Part shown: piece after piece, positions 33,817 through 42,115 of the stretch | Numbering within the stretch: the stretch's first letter is position 1 | Layout: every line of letters starts with the position of its first letter | Assembly: GCF_029207565.1 (NCBI RefSeq) | Contig: NZ_JANCMW010000003.1 | Coordinates: 186,001 to 250,000, forward strand | From: Marinobacter iranensis | Lineage (GTDB): Bacteria > Pseudomonadota > Gammaproteobacteria > Pseudomonadales > Oleiphilaceae | Direction of reading: 5' to 3' | DNA length: 64,000 nt | Translations under genes and position numbers: made by a program | The notes under the pieces: generated by a model | What the model was told of the DNA's origin: nothing | Databases searched by the model: none | Seen by the model: the letters and a program-made list of their open reading frames with translations, nothing else

Positions 33817-33938
33817 AGGTTATGATTTCTGCATTTGTCGCGGCCCTGGTGATTGCCTTTCTTGCCCCGGCCACCCTGGACCAGTTCGGCTGGTCCTCAG
33901 CCGAGCAAACCAGCAGTGAGAACGTGCGTCTTGACTGA
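33813..33938 (+). CDS. 41-residue single-pass membrane protein in the fdh operon
   Basis: A GTG at 33813 overlaps the fdhC stop by 4 bp, with AAGGAG (33800-33805) 7 bp upstream. The frame encodes a short basic start, a hydrophobic helix (about residues 4-19: MISAFVAALVIAFLAP) and a polar tail ending ENVRLD, then TGA at 33936. The last 23 bases overlap the likely start of the TusA gene in another frame. The strong ribosome site and the stop-start overlap argue that it is real. It may be a small FDH membrane subunit or an assembly factor. I know no named family for it. Confidence 0.6.
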   Translation: MKVMISAFVAALVIAFLAPATLDQFGWSSAEQTSSENVRLD

Positions 33939-34200
33939 CCACCCGGAAGTACAACAGGCAGAGGAACATCAGACAGAGGTACACCAAATCGATGCGGTCG
34001 GTCTGGTGTGCCCTCTCCCGATTCTGCGTTTAAAAAAACGCATTCAGAATTTACCCAGCGGCACCCAGGTCGAATTTCTGGCCGATGATCCCAGCGGTCG
34101 TCGGGATTTACAGCTGCTGTGTGAGCTGACCGGTCACCGGATTGAATGGGTCCGCGAAGAGGATGCGGGTGTCCTCCGGTATCGTATCTGTCTGGCGTAG
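33916..34200 (+). CDS. TusA/SirA-family sulfurtransferase
   Basis: About 94 aa. The core IDAVGLVCPLPILRLKKRI carries the CPxP motif, whose Cys is the persulfide carrier of TusA proteins. The C-terminal half (GTQVEFLADDPSGRRDL) is typical. It has a 35-residue His/Glu-rich N-terminal extension, HPEVQQAEEHQTEVHQ, that ordinary TusA lacks. The start may be GTG 33916 or TTG 33931; both lie inside the 41-aa gene. TusA affects sulfur supply to the molybdenum cofactor in E. coli, so a paralogue dedicated to FDH, working with FdhD, is plausible. Confidence 0.8.
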   Translation: MRTCVLTDHPEVQQAEEHQTEVHQIDAVGLVCPLPILRLKKRIQNLPSGTQVEFLADDPSGRRDLQLLCELTGHRIEWVREEDAGVLRYRICLA

Positions 34201-34241
34201 TTGTCACGCCAGACAGAGCCGGTGTTAGCCATTACGTTTCT

Positions 34242-34781
34242 CTATACCATCCGCCGGAAGATCCCGTCTTTGCGGAGCAAATGGCGCAAAGCCGCCGCGA
34301 TATGGCCTGCAATCAATACACCCAGGGTTATGGCAAGCCACCCATGTATATAAAACAGCCGACCAGCCAGTTCTTCGTTCTGTGGTACGAAAGGCATGGC
34401 AGGCAGTTGGACATCGCCCAGGATGACCAGAGCCGGATACGCCGTTACACCGGCCCAGCCAAACAACGGTGTTACCACCAGCAGTACATAGATCAGGTGG
34501 TGCACACTCTTGGCGGCAATCTGCAATGTGCGGGGCATGTCCTCCGGATAAGGCGGGCTTTTCACCCGAATTTTCACCGCAATCCGCAGAATCATCAGCA
34601 ACAGCACGCTGAAGCCAATGGCTTTGTGTACACTGTACAGTGTGTTCGTCAGCGCCCCCCAGATGTCTGCTTCCGCCCGTGAAGCCATCCAGAGCCCGAC
34701 GGGTATCAACGTCAGAACCATCAGCGCCATTACCCAATGCAGTACCCGCCAGCCTGCGGGGTATTTCTGAATCTGCGGCAT
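34242..34781 (-). CDS. Cytochrome b561 family protein
   Basis: 179 aa, four membrane helices with a pair of haem histidines in the usual places (GWRVLHWVMALMV, SVHKAIGFSVLLL, SVHHLIYVLLV, FYIHGWLAITLGVLIAGHI). These small cytochromes pass electrons from quinol to soluble acceptors, for example against superoxide. It is convergent with the TusA gene (41-bp gap) and lies on the same strand as the FkbM gene upstream, 57 bp away. A functional link to FDH is possible but not shown. Confidence 0.9.
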   Translation of the reverse strand: MPQIQKYPAGWRVLHWVMALMVLTLIPVGLWMASRAEADIWGALTNTLYSVHKAIGFSVLLLMILRIAVKIRVKSPPYPEDMPRTLQIAAKSVHHLIYVLLVVTPLFGWAGVTAYPALVILGDVQLPAMPFVPQNEELAGRLFYIHGWLAITLGVLIAGHIAAALRHLLRKDGIFRRMV

Positions 34782-34838
34782 ACACTCCCCTCCACGTTAT
34801 TTCCTGTCGCTTCGGTGTTGAATCCATCCATCATCGAA

Positions 34839-35606
34839 TTAATTCGAGGCTACCTGCCGGGCATAGATATCCCCCGAGGCGATACCGTCAGCTCCCGCAC
34901 CAAGCCATTGCCTGAGTGACTCCATGCTCTGCCACGAAGGCCAGGCATAACGGCGTTGCTCGCCGGCAATAACATTGAACTCGTGCCTACCCAACCGTTC
35001 CAGTTCCTCAAGGCATCGCAATGCCTGAGCCAGGGTGCCGTTCACGAATTCAAAGGACAATGCCGGCAGGGGCTGGCTCAATCCCGCCAGCACTTCCACC
35101 TCAAAGCCTTCCACATCAATCTTGCAGAAACTGGGCCGGCCATACTGTCGTATCAGCTCGTCCATAGTGACCACCGTCACGGTGACTGAATCTTCCCAGC
35201 GCACATGCCGGAATCCACGGCTGGTTGTGCGCAGATGTTCGCGCCAGCGGCTGTCCAGTGAGGCCACCGTGGGATGGCGCAAGCTCAGCGCCAGCTTGGC
35301 GTTACCCGGGGTCCGCCCCACCGCCAGCGGCAAGCACACTATTTCGGGCTGATTCCGGGTCAGCCGCCGCAGCCAGCGCAGCAATCGTGGCTGCGGCTCC
35401 AACGCCACCACCCGTGCCCCCAGCGCGGCAAACGCGGCGCTGCGGTCCCCCAGGTGGGCACCAATATCGAAGACCAGATCCCCAGGGCCGACGAATTCAC
35501 TGTAGAGCCGGCGTAAAGCCCTCTGGCGCCCGGGGCGTCGATAGATGACAAAGGACCGTAGCAGTCCCAGGCCGCGATTAAGTCGATCGGCAATGGCAAC
35601 CCGCAA
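34839..35606 (-). CDS. FkbM-family SAM-dependent methyltransferase
   Basis: 255 aa. The Rossmann-fold motif I VFDIGAHLGDRSAAFAALGA (about 48-67) and the CKIDVEGFEVEVLAGL block are FkbM hallmarks. I take the TTG at 35606 as the start because AAGGAGG lies 5 bp upstream; the GTG at 35612 would sit on that site itself. Targets of this family range from polyketides to sugars. No glycan or polyketide genes lie nearby, so no substrate can be proposed. Confidence 0.8.
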   Translation of the reverse strand: MRVAIADRLNRGLGLLRSFVIYRRPGRQRALRRLYSEFVGPGDLVFDIGAHLGDRSAAFAALGARVVALEPQPRLLRWLRRLTRNQPEIVCLPLAVGRTPGNAKLALSLRHPTVASLDSRWREHLRTTSRGFRHVRWEDSVTVTVVTMDELIRQYGRPSFCKIDVEGFEVEVLAGLSQPLPALSFEFVNGTLAQALRCLEELERLGRHEFNVIAGEQRRYAWPSWQSMESLRQWLGAGADGIASGDIYARQVASN

Positions 35607-35645
35607 GGTCACCTCCTTTTGCTTTCTGCCCCGAGGGCGGCATGA

Positions 35646-35855
35646 TCAGGGCCTGTCATCCGGCGGCGCACCCTCTTCACACTTCCTGCAATCAAGCTCA
35701 AACCCCAGCATCGAGTCCCGGCCCTCCACCGTGGTGACCCAGGGGCGGTTCACCCACGGTGGCGTATGACGCACATGCTGATTGTGGCCACACGCCAACT
35801 GAGCGACCCAATGGTCTTCTTCATCTTTATGGTAGCCGATAATGGGTTGTTTCAT
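35646..35855 (-). CDS. DUF3565 family protein
   Basis: 69 aa from the ATG at 35855. Conserved features are ACGHNQHVRHTPPW near the middle and the C-terminal CRKCEEG. Together they place Cys and His as a small zinc-binding site (CGH ... CxxC). It is 39 bp upstream of the FkbM gene on the same strand. No function is known to me; a nucleic-acid or metal-binding role is only a guess. Confidence 0.8.
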   Translation of the reverse strand: MKQPIIGYHKDEEDHWVAQLACGHNQHVRHTPPWVNRPWVTTVEGRDSMLGFELDCRKCEEGAPPDDRP

Positions 35856-36015
35856 AGGCTCCACCTTTAGTCCATGGATCAAGCTCAACAATGCGACACT
35901 AACAGCTCAGGAGCAACATGAACCCCAGGTCGGAAATTGTAATCACTGCCTTGTGAATTCCAGGCACCCTTGCGATGATCTGGGGCTGTTCACAACGAAG
36001 GTGCCCACAGATTCG

Positions 36016-36966
36016 ATGGACAAGTTCGAGCTAAAACTGGATCAGGCCGCCCGCGCCGCCTGGCTATCCTACGTAGGCGGACGCACCCAGGACGAGATTG
36101 CCTCTCAGCTTGGCGTCTCGCGCCCGGGGGTTCAGCGCTTGCTGGCCCTGGCCCGTCAGGAAGGCCTGGTGAAGGTGCACATCGACCATCCCCTCGCAAA
36201 TTGCATGACCCTGTCACAGGCCATCCGGGATCGCTTTGGCCTGGCGTTCTGCGATGTCGTACCGGCCGATCCCGGCGCCGAGCACAGCAGCGCCCATTAC
36301 ATCGCGATCGCTGGCTGCGATCTGATGACCCGTTACCTGGAGCGCACGGAACCGCTGACCCTGTCCCTTGGTTCCGGCCGAACCGTGCGGGCCACCGTAG
36401 AAGCGGTGAGTCGCATGGATCGCCCCCAGCACCGGGTCGTATCCCTGGTTGGGAACGTCGCCCGTGACGGTTCCTCCAATCGCTATGATGGCGTTACCAC
36501 CCTTGCTGACAAAACCGCCAGTGAACGTTTTTTACTTCCAGCCCCCGTGGTGGCCGCCTCGGTGGAAGAGCGCGATGCCATGCGCAGCCAACGTCTCTTC
36601 CGCGCAATCCTGGACGTCGCATCCGAAGCGGAAGCCGGATTCATCGGCATAGGGCCTATTAATCGTCAGGCAACACTCTTTCAGGACGACTTTATCAACG
36701 AAGCTGAATTGGACGAATTGCTACACCACCAGGCCGTGGGTGAGTTGTTGGGGTGGCCGCTGGACCAATGGGGACAACTCATCGACTGCACCGTCACCCG
36801 CCGCATTACCAGCCCTGCGCTCGAAGGCCTGGCCAGGCAACACCTCGTGGCCCTTGCAGGTGGCAGGGAAAAAGGGCTGGCGATCCTGGCCGCCTTGCGA
36901 GGTGGTTGGCTCAAAGGCCTGATTACTGACGAGGCCGCCGCCCGTCTGATAGTAGATTCCGGTTAA
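36016..36966 (+). CDS. SorC-family transcriptional regulator of the polyol operon
   Basis: 316 aa. An N-terminal helix-turn-helix (AWLSYVGGRTQDEIASQLGV, then SRPGVQRLLALARQEGLV) is followed by the SorC sugar-phosphate-binding domain (TLSLGSGRTVRATVEAV, VVSLVGNVARDGS, FIGIGPI). I chose the ATG at 36016; the frame opens earlier but without a ribosome site. SorC proteins respond to phosphorylated sugars, here plausibly a ketose or polyol phosphate made by the operon. It lies 120 bp upstream of the binding-protein gene, and the gap has repeated TGTTCA half-sites. Confidence 0.86.
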   Translation: MDKFELKLDQAARAAWLSYVGGRTQDEIASQLGVSRPGVQRLLALARQEGLVKVHIDHPLANCMTLSQAIRDRFGLAFCDVVPADPGAEHSSAHYIAIAGCDLMTRYLERTEPLTLSLGSGRTVRATVEAVSRMDRPQHRVVSLVGNVARDGSSNRYDGVTTLADKTASERFLLPAPVVAASVEERDAMRSQRLFRAILDVASEAEAGFIGIGPINRQATLFQDDFINEAELDELLHHQAVGELLGWPLDQWGQLIDCTVTRRITSPALEGLARQHLVALAGGREKGLAILAALRGGWLKGLITDEAAARLIVDSG

Positions 36967-37001
36967 GGTCAATCTGGCCACTTGAATTTTTATCGCCCTT
37001 G

Positions 37002-37037
37002 ACTGATCATTTGTTCAGTAGTAGATTCAATTGTTCA
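37002..37037. promoter_or_regulatory. Candidate SorC-type operator upstream of the polyol operon
   Basis: ACTGA-N8-TCAGT (37002-37019) is a perfect inverted repeat. ATTTGTTCA (37009-37017) and AATTGTTCA (37029-37037) are near-identical direct repeats 20 bp apart, two helical turns, and so lie on the same DNA face. They are 49-85 bp before the smoE start codon. The place and AT-rich context fit the promoter of this operon; regulator assignment is inferred. Confidence 0.45.
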
Positions 37038-37086
37038 AATTAGGCTTCGGAAAACAACACCAAAATCTCCCAACAAGGAGCAAGCC

Positions 37087-38400
37087 ATGAAGTTATCTCG
37101 CGTTCTACCCCTCGCCGGTTTTGCGGTGGCCAGTACTTTTGCGGCCCATGCGGAAACGCTCACCGTAGCAACCGTCAACAACAATGACATGGTCATCATG
37201 CAGCGCCTGTCGGATGCGTTCGAGCAGTCACACCCTGACATTGACCTGGAATGGGTGGTGCTGGAAGAAAACGTGCTACGCCAGCGCCTGACCACCGATA
37301 TCGCGACCAATGGCGGTCAGTTCGACGTCATGACGATTGGTACCTATGAAGCTCCGATCTGGGCGGAGCGTGGCTGGTTGACGCCGCTCGACAGCCTGCC
37401 CGCCGACTACAACAGAGAGGATTTGCTCAAACCCGTCATCGACGGCCTCAGCTATAACGGCAAGCCTTATGCCCTGCCGTTCTATGCCGAAAGTTCAATG
37501 ATGTACTACCGCAAGGATCTGTTTCAGAAGGCCGGCATCGAGATGACCGAACAGCCGAGCTGGAATGACGTGCAGGAGTGGGCCGCAAAAACCAATGACC
37601 CGGCGAACGACATTGCCGGCATCTGCCTGCGTGGCAAGCCCGGCTGGGGTGAGAACATGGCCTTTGTCAGCACCCTGGTGAACACCTATGGCGGGCGCTG
37701 GTTCGACATGGACTGGCAGCCACAGATCAACTCCAAACCCTGGCAGGATGCGGTCGGTTTCTACGTCAAGCTGCTGAACGACTATGGCCCGGCGGGGGCA
37801 AGTTCCAACGGGTTCAATGAAAATCTGGCGTTGTTCTCCCGTGGCAATTGCGCTATCTGGGTCGACTCCACCGTTGCTGCCGGCAAACTCTACAATCCAG
37901 CGGAATCGAAGGTCGCCAATGAGGTGGGCTTCGCACCGGCGCCCGTCGCAGTTACCCCGAAAGGTTCGCACTGGCTTTGGTCCTGGGCGCTGGCAATTCC
38001 GTCGTCGTCCAGCGCCAAGGAGACTGCCAAAACATTCGTCGCATGGGCGACCTCCCAGGACTACATCGCCCTGGCCGGAGAAAGAGAGGGCTGGGCCAGT
38101 GCACCAGCGGGCACCCGTGAGTCAACCTACAGCAATGAAAGCTACCAGCAAGCAGCACCGTTTGCCGGCTTTGTGCTGAATGCGATCCGCGGCGCCGACC
38201 CGACGGACTCAACCCTGGAACCGTCACCGTACACCGGTGTGCAGTATGTCGGCATCCCCGAATTCCAGGCAATTGGAACCCGAGTGGGCCAGATGGTTGC
38301 AGCCGCGCTGACTGGAGACCAACCGGTGAAGCAGGCTCTCGATGCCGCCCAACGGGCGACCGAGCGTACCATGACGCGCGCGGGATATATCGAGAATTAG
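37087..38400 (+). CDS. smoE: Polyol (sorbitol/mannitol) ABC transporter substrate-binding protein
   Basis: 437 aa, signal peptide about 1-20 (cut after AHA). Family-1 extracellular binding protein; ETLTVATVNNNDMVIMQRL at the mature start and FDVMTIGTYEAPIWAERGWL are typical of SmoE/MtlE receptors for sorbitol and mannitol. AAGGAG ribosome site 7-8 bp upstream of 37087. It is first in the transporter run E-F-G-K, followed by a strong hairpin at 38415-38445. Substrate call rests on the two polyol dehydrogenases downstream. Confidence 0.88.
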   Translation: MKLSRVLPLAGFAVASTFAAHAETLTVATVNNNDMVIMQRLSDAFEQSHPDIDLEWVVLEENVLRQRLTTDIATNGGQFDVMTIGTYEAPIWAERGWLTPLDSLPADYNREDLLKPVIDGLSYNGKPYALPFYAESSMMYYRKDLFQKAGIEMTEQPSWNDVQEWAAKTNDPANDIAGICLRGKPGWGENMAFVSTLVNTYGGRWFDMDWQPQINSKPWQDAVGFYVKLLNDYGPAGASSNGFNENLALFSRGNCAIWVDSTVAAGKLYNPAESKVANEVGFAPAPVAVTPKGSHWLWSWALAIPSSSSAKETAKTFVAWATSQDYIALAGEREGWASAPAGTRESTYSNESYQQAAPFAGFVLNAIRGADPTDSTLEPSPYTGVQYVGIPEFQAIGTRVGQMVAAALTGDQPVKQALDAAQRATERTMTRAGYIEN

Positions 38401-38414
38401 GCAATCCCCGAACC

Positions 38415-38445
38415 GTTTAGTGGGCAGCAACCCTGCCCACTAAAC
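38415..38445 (+). other. Perfect hairpin between binding-protein and permease genes
   Basis: GTTTAGTGGGCAG (38415-38427) and CTGCCCACTAAAC (38433-38445) are exact reverse complements with a 5-nt loop CAACC. It starts 15 bp after the smoE stop and no T-run follows. The likely effect is stabilising the smoE message so that the receptor is made in excess over the permeases. Confidence 0.7.
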
Positions 38446-38516
38446 AGCTTGCAGCGGAGGCTGGTCCGAACAACGACAAGCCCCGCCACACCCTCTGTGC
38501 ATGCTGGAAAATCACC

Positions 38517-39407
38517 ATGAACAAGCCCATAGCCTCTGGACGCAAGGTGGGTGGCCTGAGACCCCTGGCCTTACAGGGTCCCGCCGTCACCTTACTGTTT
38601 TTGTGGATGATCGTGCCCCTGAGCATGACGGTCTGGTTCTCGCTGCAGCGCTACAACCTGCTAATGCCGGGGATGGACGAATTCGACGGTCTGACAAACT
38701 ACCGGTATCTCTTTACCGACCCCGCGCTCTGGTCCTCCATGATCACCACCTTGTTGTTGGTGGGTTGGGTGCTTGTCATCACCGTTGTTGGTGGCACGCT
38801 GCTGGCGGTGTTGTTCCAGCAGGAATTTTTTGGGCGGGGAATCGCCCGTGTGCTGGTTATCTCACCTTTCTTTGTGATGCCAACAGCCAGTGCGCTGGTT
38901 TGGAAAAACCTGATGATGCACCCGTCCAATGGCGTGTTGGCCTGGCTGGCCGGTGTATTCGGCATGGAGCCAATCAACTGGTTCTCGTCACTTCCGCTAA
39001 CGTCGATTGTCATTATCGTCGCCTGGCAATGGCTGCCATTTGCCCTGCTCATCCTGCTGACCGCCATGCAATCGCTGGACGAGGATCAGGTGGAAGCGGC
39101 CCGGATGGACGGTGCCGGCCCCATCGCCGTGTTCTTCTTCATCACACTACCGCACCTAAAACGGGCCATCAGTGTGGTGATCATGATCGAGATGATCTTC
39201 CTGCTCACCGTGTTTGCGGAAATTTTTGTCACCACCTCCGGTGGTCCCGGGTTGGCCACCACCAACCTGGCCTACCTGATCTACATCCGTGCGCTGCTGG
39301 ACTACGACGTGGGCCTGGCCTCCGCCGGTGGTGTGGTTGCCATTGTCCTGGCCAATATCGTTGCCATCTTCCTGGTACGAATGGTCGCGAAAAATCTGGA
39401 AGACTGA
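38517..39407 (+). CDS. smoF: Polyol ABC transporter permease, SmoF/MtlF type
   Basis: 296 aa, six membrane helices. The coupling loop reads EAARMDGAGPIAVFFFITLP (around residues 195-214), as in MalF-type sugar permeases. It forms a heterodimer with the next gene product. The ATG at 38517 has only a weak ribosome site, which with the upstream hairpin suggests lower expression than smoE. 14-bp gap to smoG. Confidence 0.9.
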   Translation: MNKPIASGRKVGGLRPLALQGPAVTLLFLWMIVPLSMTVWFSLQRYNLLMPGMDEFDGLTNYRYLFTDPALWSSMITTLLLVGWVLVITVVGGTLLAVLFQQEFFGRGIARVLVISPFFVMPTASALVWKNLMMHPSNGVLAWLAGVFGMEPINWFSSLPLTSIVIIVAWQWLPFALLILLTAMQSLDEDQVEAARMDGAGPIAVFFFITLPHLKRAISVVIMIEMIFLLTVFAEIFVTTSGGPGLATTNLAYLIYIRALLDYDVGLASAGGVVAIVLANIVAIFLVRMVAKNLED

Positions 39408-39421
39408 GGCAGGAGCGCATT

Positions 39422-40240
39422 ATGACCAACTCGACATTGCGAAGATTCGGTATTGGCCTGCTGGCCTGGGCTGTCGCTTTTGTGATCTTCTTCCCGATTT
39501 TCTGGATGATGCTGACCGGCTTCAAAACCGAAGCCGACGCCATCGCCGATCCAAGCCTGATTTTCCCACCCACCCTGGACAGCTACGCCGAGGTGCAACA
39601 GCGGGCGGATTACTTCAAGTTTGCACTGAACAGCGTGATTGTCTCGTTTGGCTCCACCATCCTGGCATTGCTGATTGCCATTCCGTCCGCCTATTCCATG
39701 GCGTTCCTGCCCACCAAACGCACCAAGGGCACCCTGCTGTGGATGCTGTCCACCAAGATGCTGCCTCCGGTCGGGGTCCTGGTGCCGATCTACCTGTTGT
39801 TCCGGGACACCGGTTTGCTCGATACCCGCACCGGCCTGACCATTGTCTACACCTTGATGAACCTGCCGATTGTGGTGTGGATGCTGTACACCTTCTTCAA
39901 GGATCTGCCCAAGGACATTCTCGAGGCAGGCCGCATGGACGGTGCCAACACCCTGCAGGAGGTCTGGCACCTGCTACTACCTCTGACCCTGCCTGGCATC
40001 GCCTCCACCGGCCTGCTGTCAGTGATCCTGAGTTGGAACGAAGCGTTCTGGAGTCTCAACCTGACATCCTCCCAGGCCGCGCCACTGACAGCCTACATCG
40101 CCTCTTTCTCAAGTCCCGAAGGCCTGTTCTGGGCCAAGCTATCGGCCGCCTCAACCATGGCTATCGCGCCCATCCTGGTATTCGGCTGGCTGACACAGAA
40201 ACAGATGGTACGCGGCCTGACTTTCGGCGCCGTCAAATAA
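39422..40240 (+). CDS. smoG: Polyol ABC transporter permease, SmoG/MtlG type
   Basis: 272 aa, six membrane helices, MalG family. Coupling loop DILEAGRMDGANTLQEVWHL; C-terminus QMVRGLTFGAVK is the conserved MtlG ending. The ATG at 39422 has a GGCAGGAG site; the frame stays open for some 900 bp upstream through smoF, but that stretch is not coding in this phase. 13-bp gap to the ATPase gene. Confidence 0.92.
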   Translation: MTNSTLRRFGIGLLAWAVAFVIFFPIFWMMLTGFKTEADAIADPSLIFPPTLDSYAEVQQRADYFKFALNSVIVSFGSTILALLIAIPSAYSMAFLPTKRTKGTLLWMLSTKMLPPVGVLVPIYLLFRDTGLLDTRTGLTIVYTLMNLPIVVWMLYTFFKDLPKDILEAGRMDGANTLQEVWHLLLPLTLPGIASTGLLSVILSWNEAFWSLNLTSSQAAPLTAYIASFSSPEGLFWAKLSAASTMAIAPILVFGWLTQKQMVRGLTFGAVK

Positions 40241-40253
40241 TAAGGATCGGATC

Positions 40254-41399
40254 ATGGCAACGCTTCAACTCAAGAGCATCGTCAAGGAATTTGGCGAAAC
40301 CAGCGTCATCAAAGGGGTGGACCTGGACGTTAATGACCGCGAATTCGTCGTCTTCGTCGGCCCGTCCGGCTGCGGCAAATCCACGCTACTGCGTATTATT
40401 GCCGGCCTTGAAAGTGCCAGCAGCGGCGACATCCTCATAGACGACAAGCGCATCAATGACATCGGCCCTGCCGAACGCGGCCTGGCCATGGTGTTCCAGA
40501 GTTACGCGCTCTATCCGCACATGACGGTTGAGGACAACATGGGGTTCAGCCTGCGCCTGGCGGGCATCAGCAAAGCCGAACGCCGGGACAAGGTGCTGGC
40601 CGCAGCCCAAATCCTGCAGTTGGAGGAACTGCTGGATCGCAAACCCAAGGCACTGTCCGGCGGCCAACGCCAACGCGTGGCGATTGGCCGGGCCATTGTC
40701 CGCAATCCCAGTATTTTTCTGTTCGATGAACCGCTGTCAAACCTGGACGCGGCCCTGAGAGTACAGATGCGGATCGAACTGGCCCGCCTGCACGATGAGC
40801 TGGACGCCACCATGATCTACGTTACCCACGATCAGATCGAAGCCATGACCATGGCGGACAAGATCGTGGTGCTGCAAAAGGGCGAAGTGGAACAGGTGGG
40901 CTCGCCCATGGAGCTGTACCACCACCCCCGCAATCGCTTTGTGGCTGGGTTTATCGGCTCGCCAACCATGAACTTCATGGATGTGAGCTATTTGCGACAC
41001 AACGCTGACGGCGTCACCGTTACCCTGCCCGGGGGCGATGTCTGCCAGGTGCCGGTGGATGGCACCAACCTGGATACCGGTGCGGCGCTTGAGCTGGGCA
41101 TCCGGCCGGAACACCTGAACCTGGACGAAAACGGCCCGCTCAACGGCAAGATACAGGTCATGGAGCGCCTGGGGGGCGCAACCTCACTGTATATCGATAT
41201 GGACCGCTGCCTGGTCACTGTCATCGCCGACGGCGATATCGACCAGAAGGTTGGCGATACCGTGCGTTTTGGCTTTGAGCCTTCCCGGGCTCACCTGTTC
41301 GATGCCCAACAACAGGCTCTGCCGAGCCTGCGGCGCCACCCACTGACAGCCGTCACCCGGCAATCCAATCATGCCGCCGTCGATCCCAATGGCAAGTGA
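40254..41399 (+). CDS. smoK: Polyol ABC transporter ATP-binding protein, SmoK/MtlK (UgpC/MalK) type
   Basis: 381 aa. Walker A GPSGCGKSTLL, Q-loop MVFQSYALYPHMTV, signature LSGGQRQRVAIGRAIV, Walker B IFLFDEPLSNLDA and switch TYVTHDQ-like IYVTHDQIEAMTMA are intact. A C-terminal TOBE domain (about 235-360, LGIRPEHLNL) is present as in MalK. The last 20 residues beyond it are not conserved-looking. It energises SmoFG. Confidence 0.93.
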   Translation: MATLQLKSIVKEFGETSVIKGVDLDVNDREFVVFVGPSGCGKSTLLRIIAGLESASSGDILIDDKRINDIGPAERGLAMVFQSYALYPHMTVEDNMGFSLRLAGISKAERRDKVLAAAQILQLEELLDRKPKALSGGQRQRVAIGRAIVRNPSIFLFDEPLSNLDAALRVQMRIELARLHDELDATMIYVTHDQIEAMTMADKIVVLQKGEVEQVGSPMELYHHPRNRFVAGFIGSPTMNFMDVSYLRHNADGVTVTLPGGDVCQVPVDGTNLDTGAALELGIRPEHLNLDENGPLNGKIQVMERLGGATSLYIDMDRCLVTVIADGDIDQKVGDTVRFGFEPSRAHLFDAQQQALPSLRRHPLTAVTRQSNHAAVDPNGK

Positions 41400-41409
41400 G
41401 CGAGGTCCC

Positions 41410-42096
41410 ATGGAAACCCTGATATTCGATTGCGATGGTGTTCTGGTAGACAGTGAGGTGATCGCCGAAGCCACGTTGCTGGCGCAGTTGCAGCAATGGC
41501 TACCCGACCTGGAACCGGAAACCGTGCTGCGTCAGTCGCTGGGCATGACTACCGACAACATCCTCAAACACCTGCAACAACTGAGCAACCACGACTTACC
41601 CAGCGATGCGCTGGCGCGGATTGACCAGGCCATTGAAGCGCGCCTGGCAGACGAACTGGAAGCCGTCCACGGTGTTGCCGAAGCGGTTTCCCGATTGAAC
41701 CTGCCGCTGGCCATCGTCTCAAACTCAAGCCGGTACCGGGTCTGCAACTCGCTGGCAACAACCGAGCTGAACCTCTTGTTGGGATCGGTCCCCCTATTCA
41801 CCGCTGAGCAGGTTGAACACCCGAAGCCGGACCCGGCCGTTTACCGCTTCGCCGCCCGTCAACTGAAATGCATTCCCCAGGACTGCCTGGTGGTGGAAGA
41901 CAGCGTATCGGGGGTCACTGCAGCCACGGCAGCGGGGATGACCGTGATTGGTTTCACCGGAGCCAGCCATATTGAACCCGGCCATGATCAACGATTGGTG
42001 GAGGCGGGCGCCTGGCGAATCCTGCCCGACATGTCAGGCCTGCAGGAACTGGTTGCCATCTGGCGACAGAGCCGCACCGCACAAGAGCCCCAGTGA
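41410..42096 (+). CDS. HAD-family sugar phosphatase / beta-phosphoglucomutase-like
   Basis: 228 aa. Motif I FDCDGVLVDSE (nucleophile Asp), a helical cap between residues 15 and 85, SNSSRYR for motif II, KPDPAVY for the Lys and VVEDSVSGVTAATAAGM for motif III are all present, so it should be active. In polyol clusters such phosphatases act on sugar phosphates and may relieve build-up of a toxic or inhibiting phosphate. The ATG at 41410 is 10 bp after the smoK stop; an earlier in-frame ATG would overlap smoK. Confidence 0.85.
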   Translation: METLIFDCDGVLVDSEVIAEATLLAQLQQWLPDLEPETVLRQSLGMTTDNILKHLQQLSNHDLPSDALARIDQAIEARLADELEAVHGVAEAVSRLNLPLAIVSNSSRYRVCNSLATTELNLLLGSVPLFTAEQVEHPKPDPAVYRFAARQLKCIPQDCLVVEDSVSGVTAATAAGMTVIGFTGASHIEPGHDQRLVEAGAWRILPDMSGLQELVAIWRQSRTAQEPQ

Positions 42097-42115
42097 CCAT
42101 TGAGGAGAAGCTGTT

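Noticed and set aside
38501..39421. Long upstream extension of the smoG frame through smoF
   Set aside because: smoF is certain in another frame; the extension reads as Cys/His/Arg-rich noise. A fusion is not supported.
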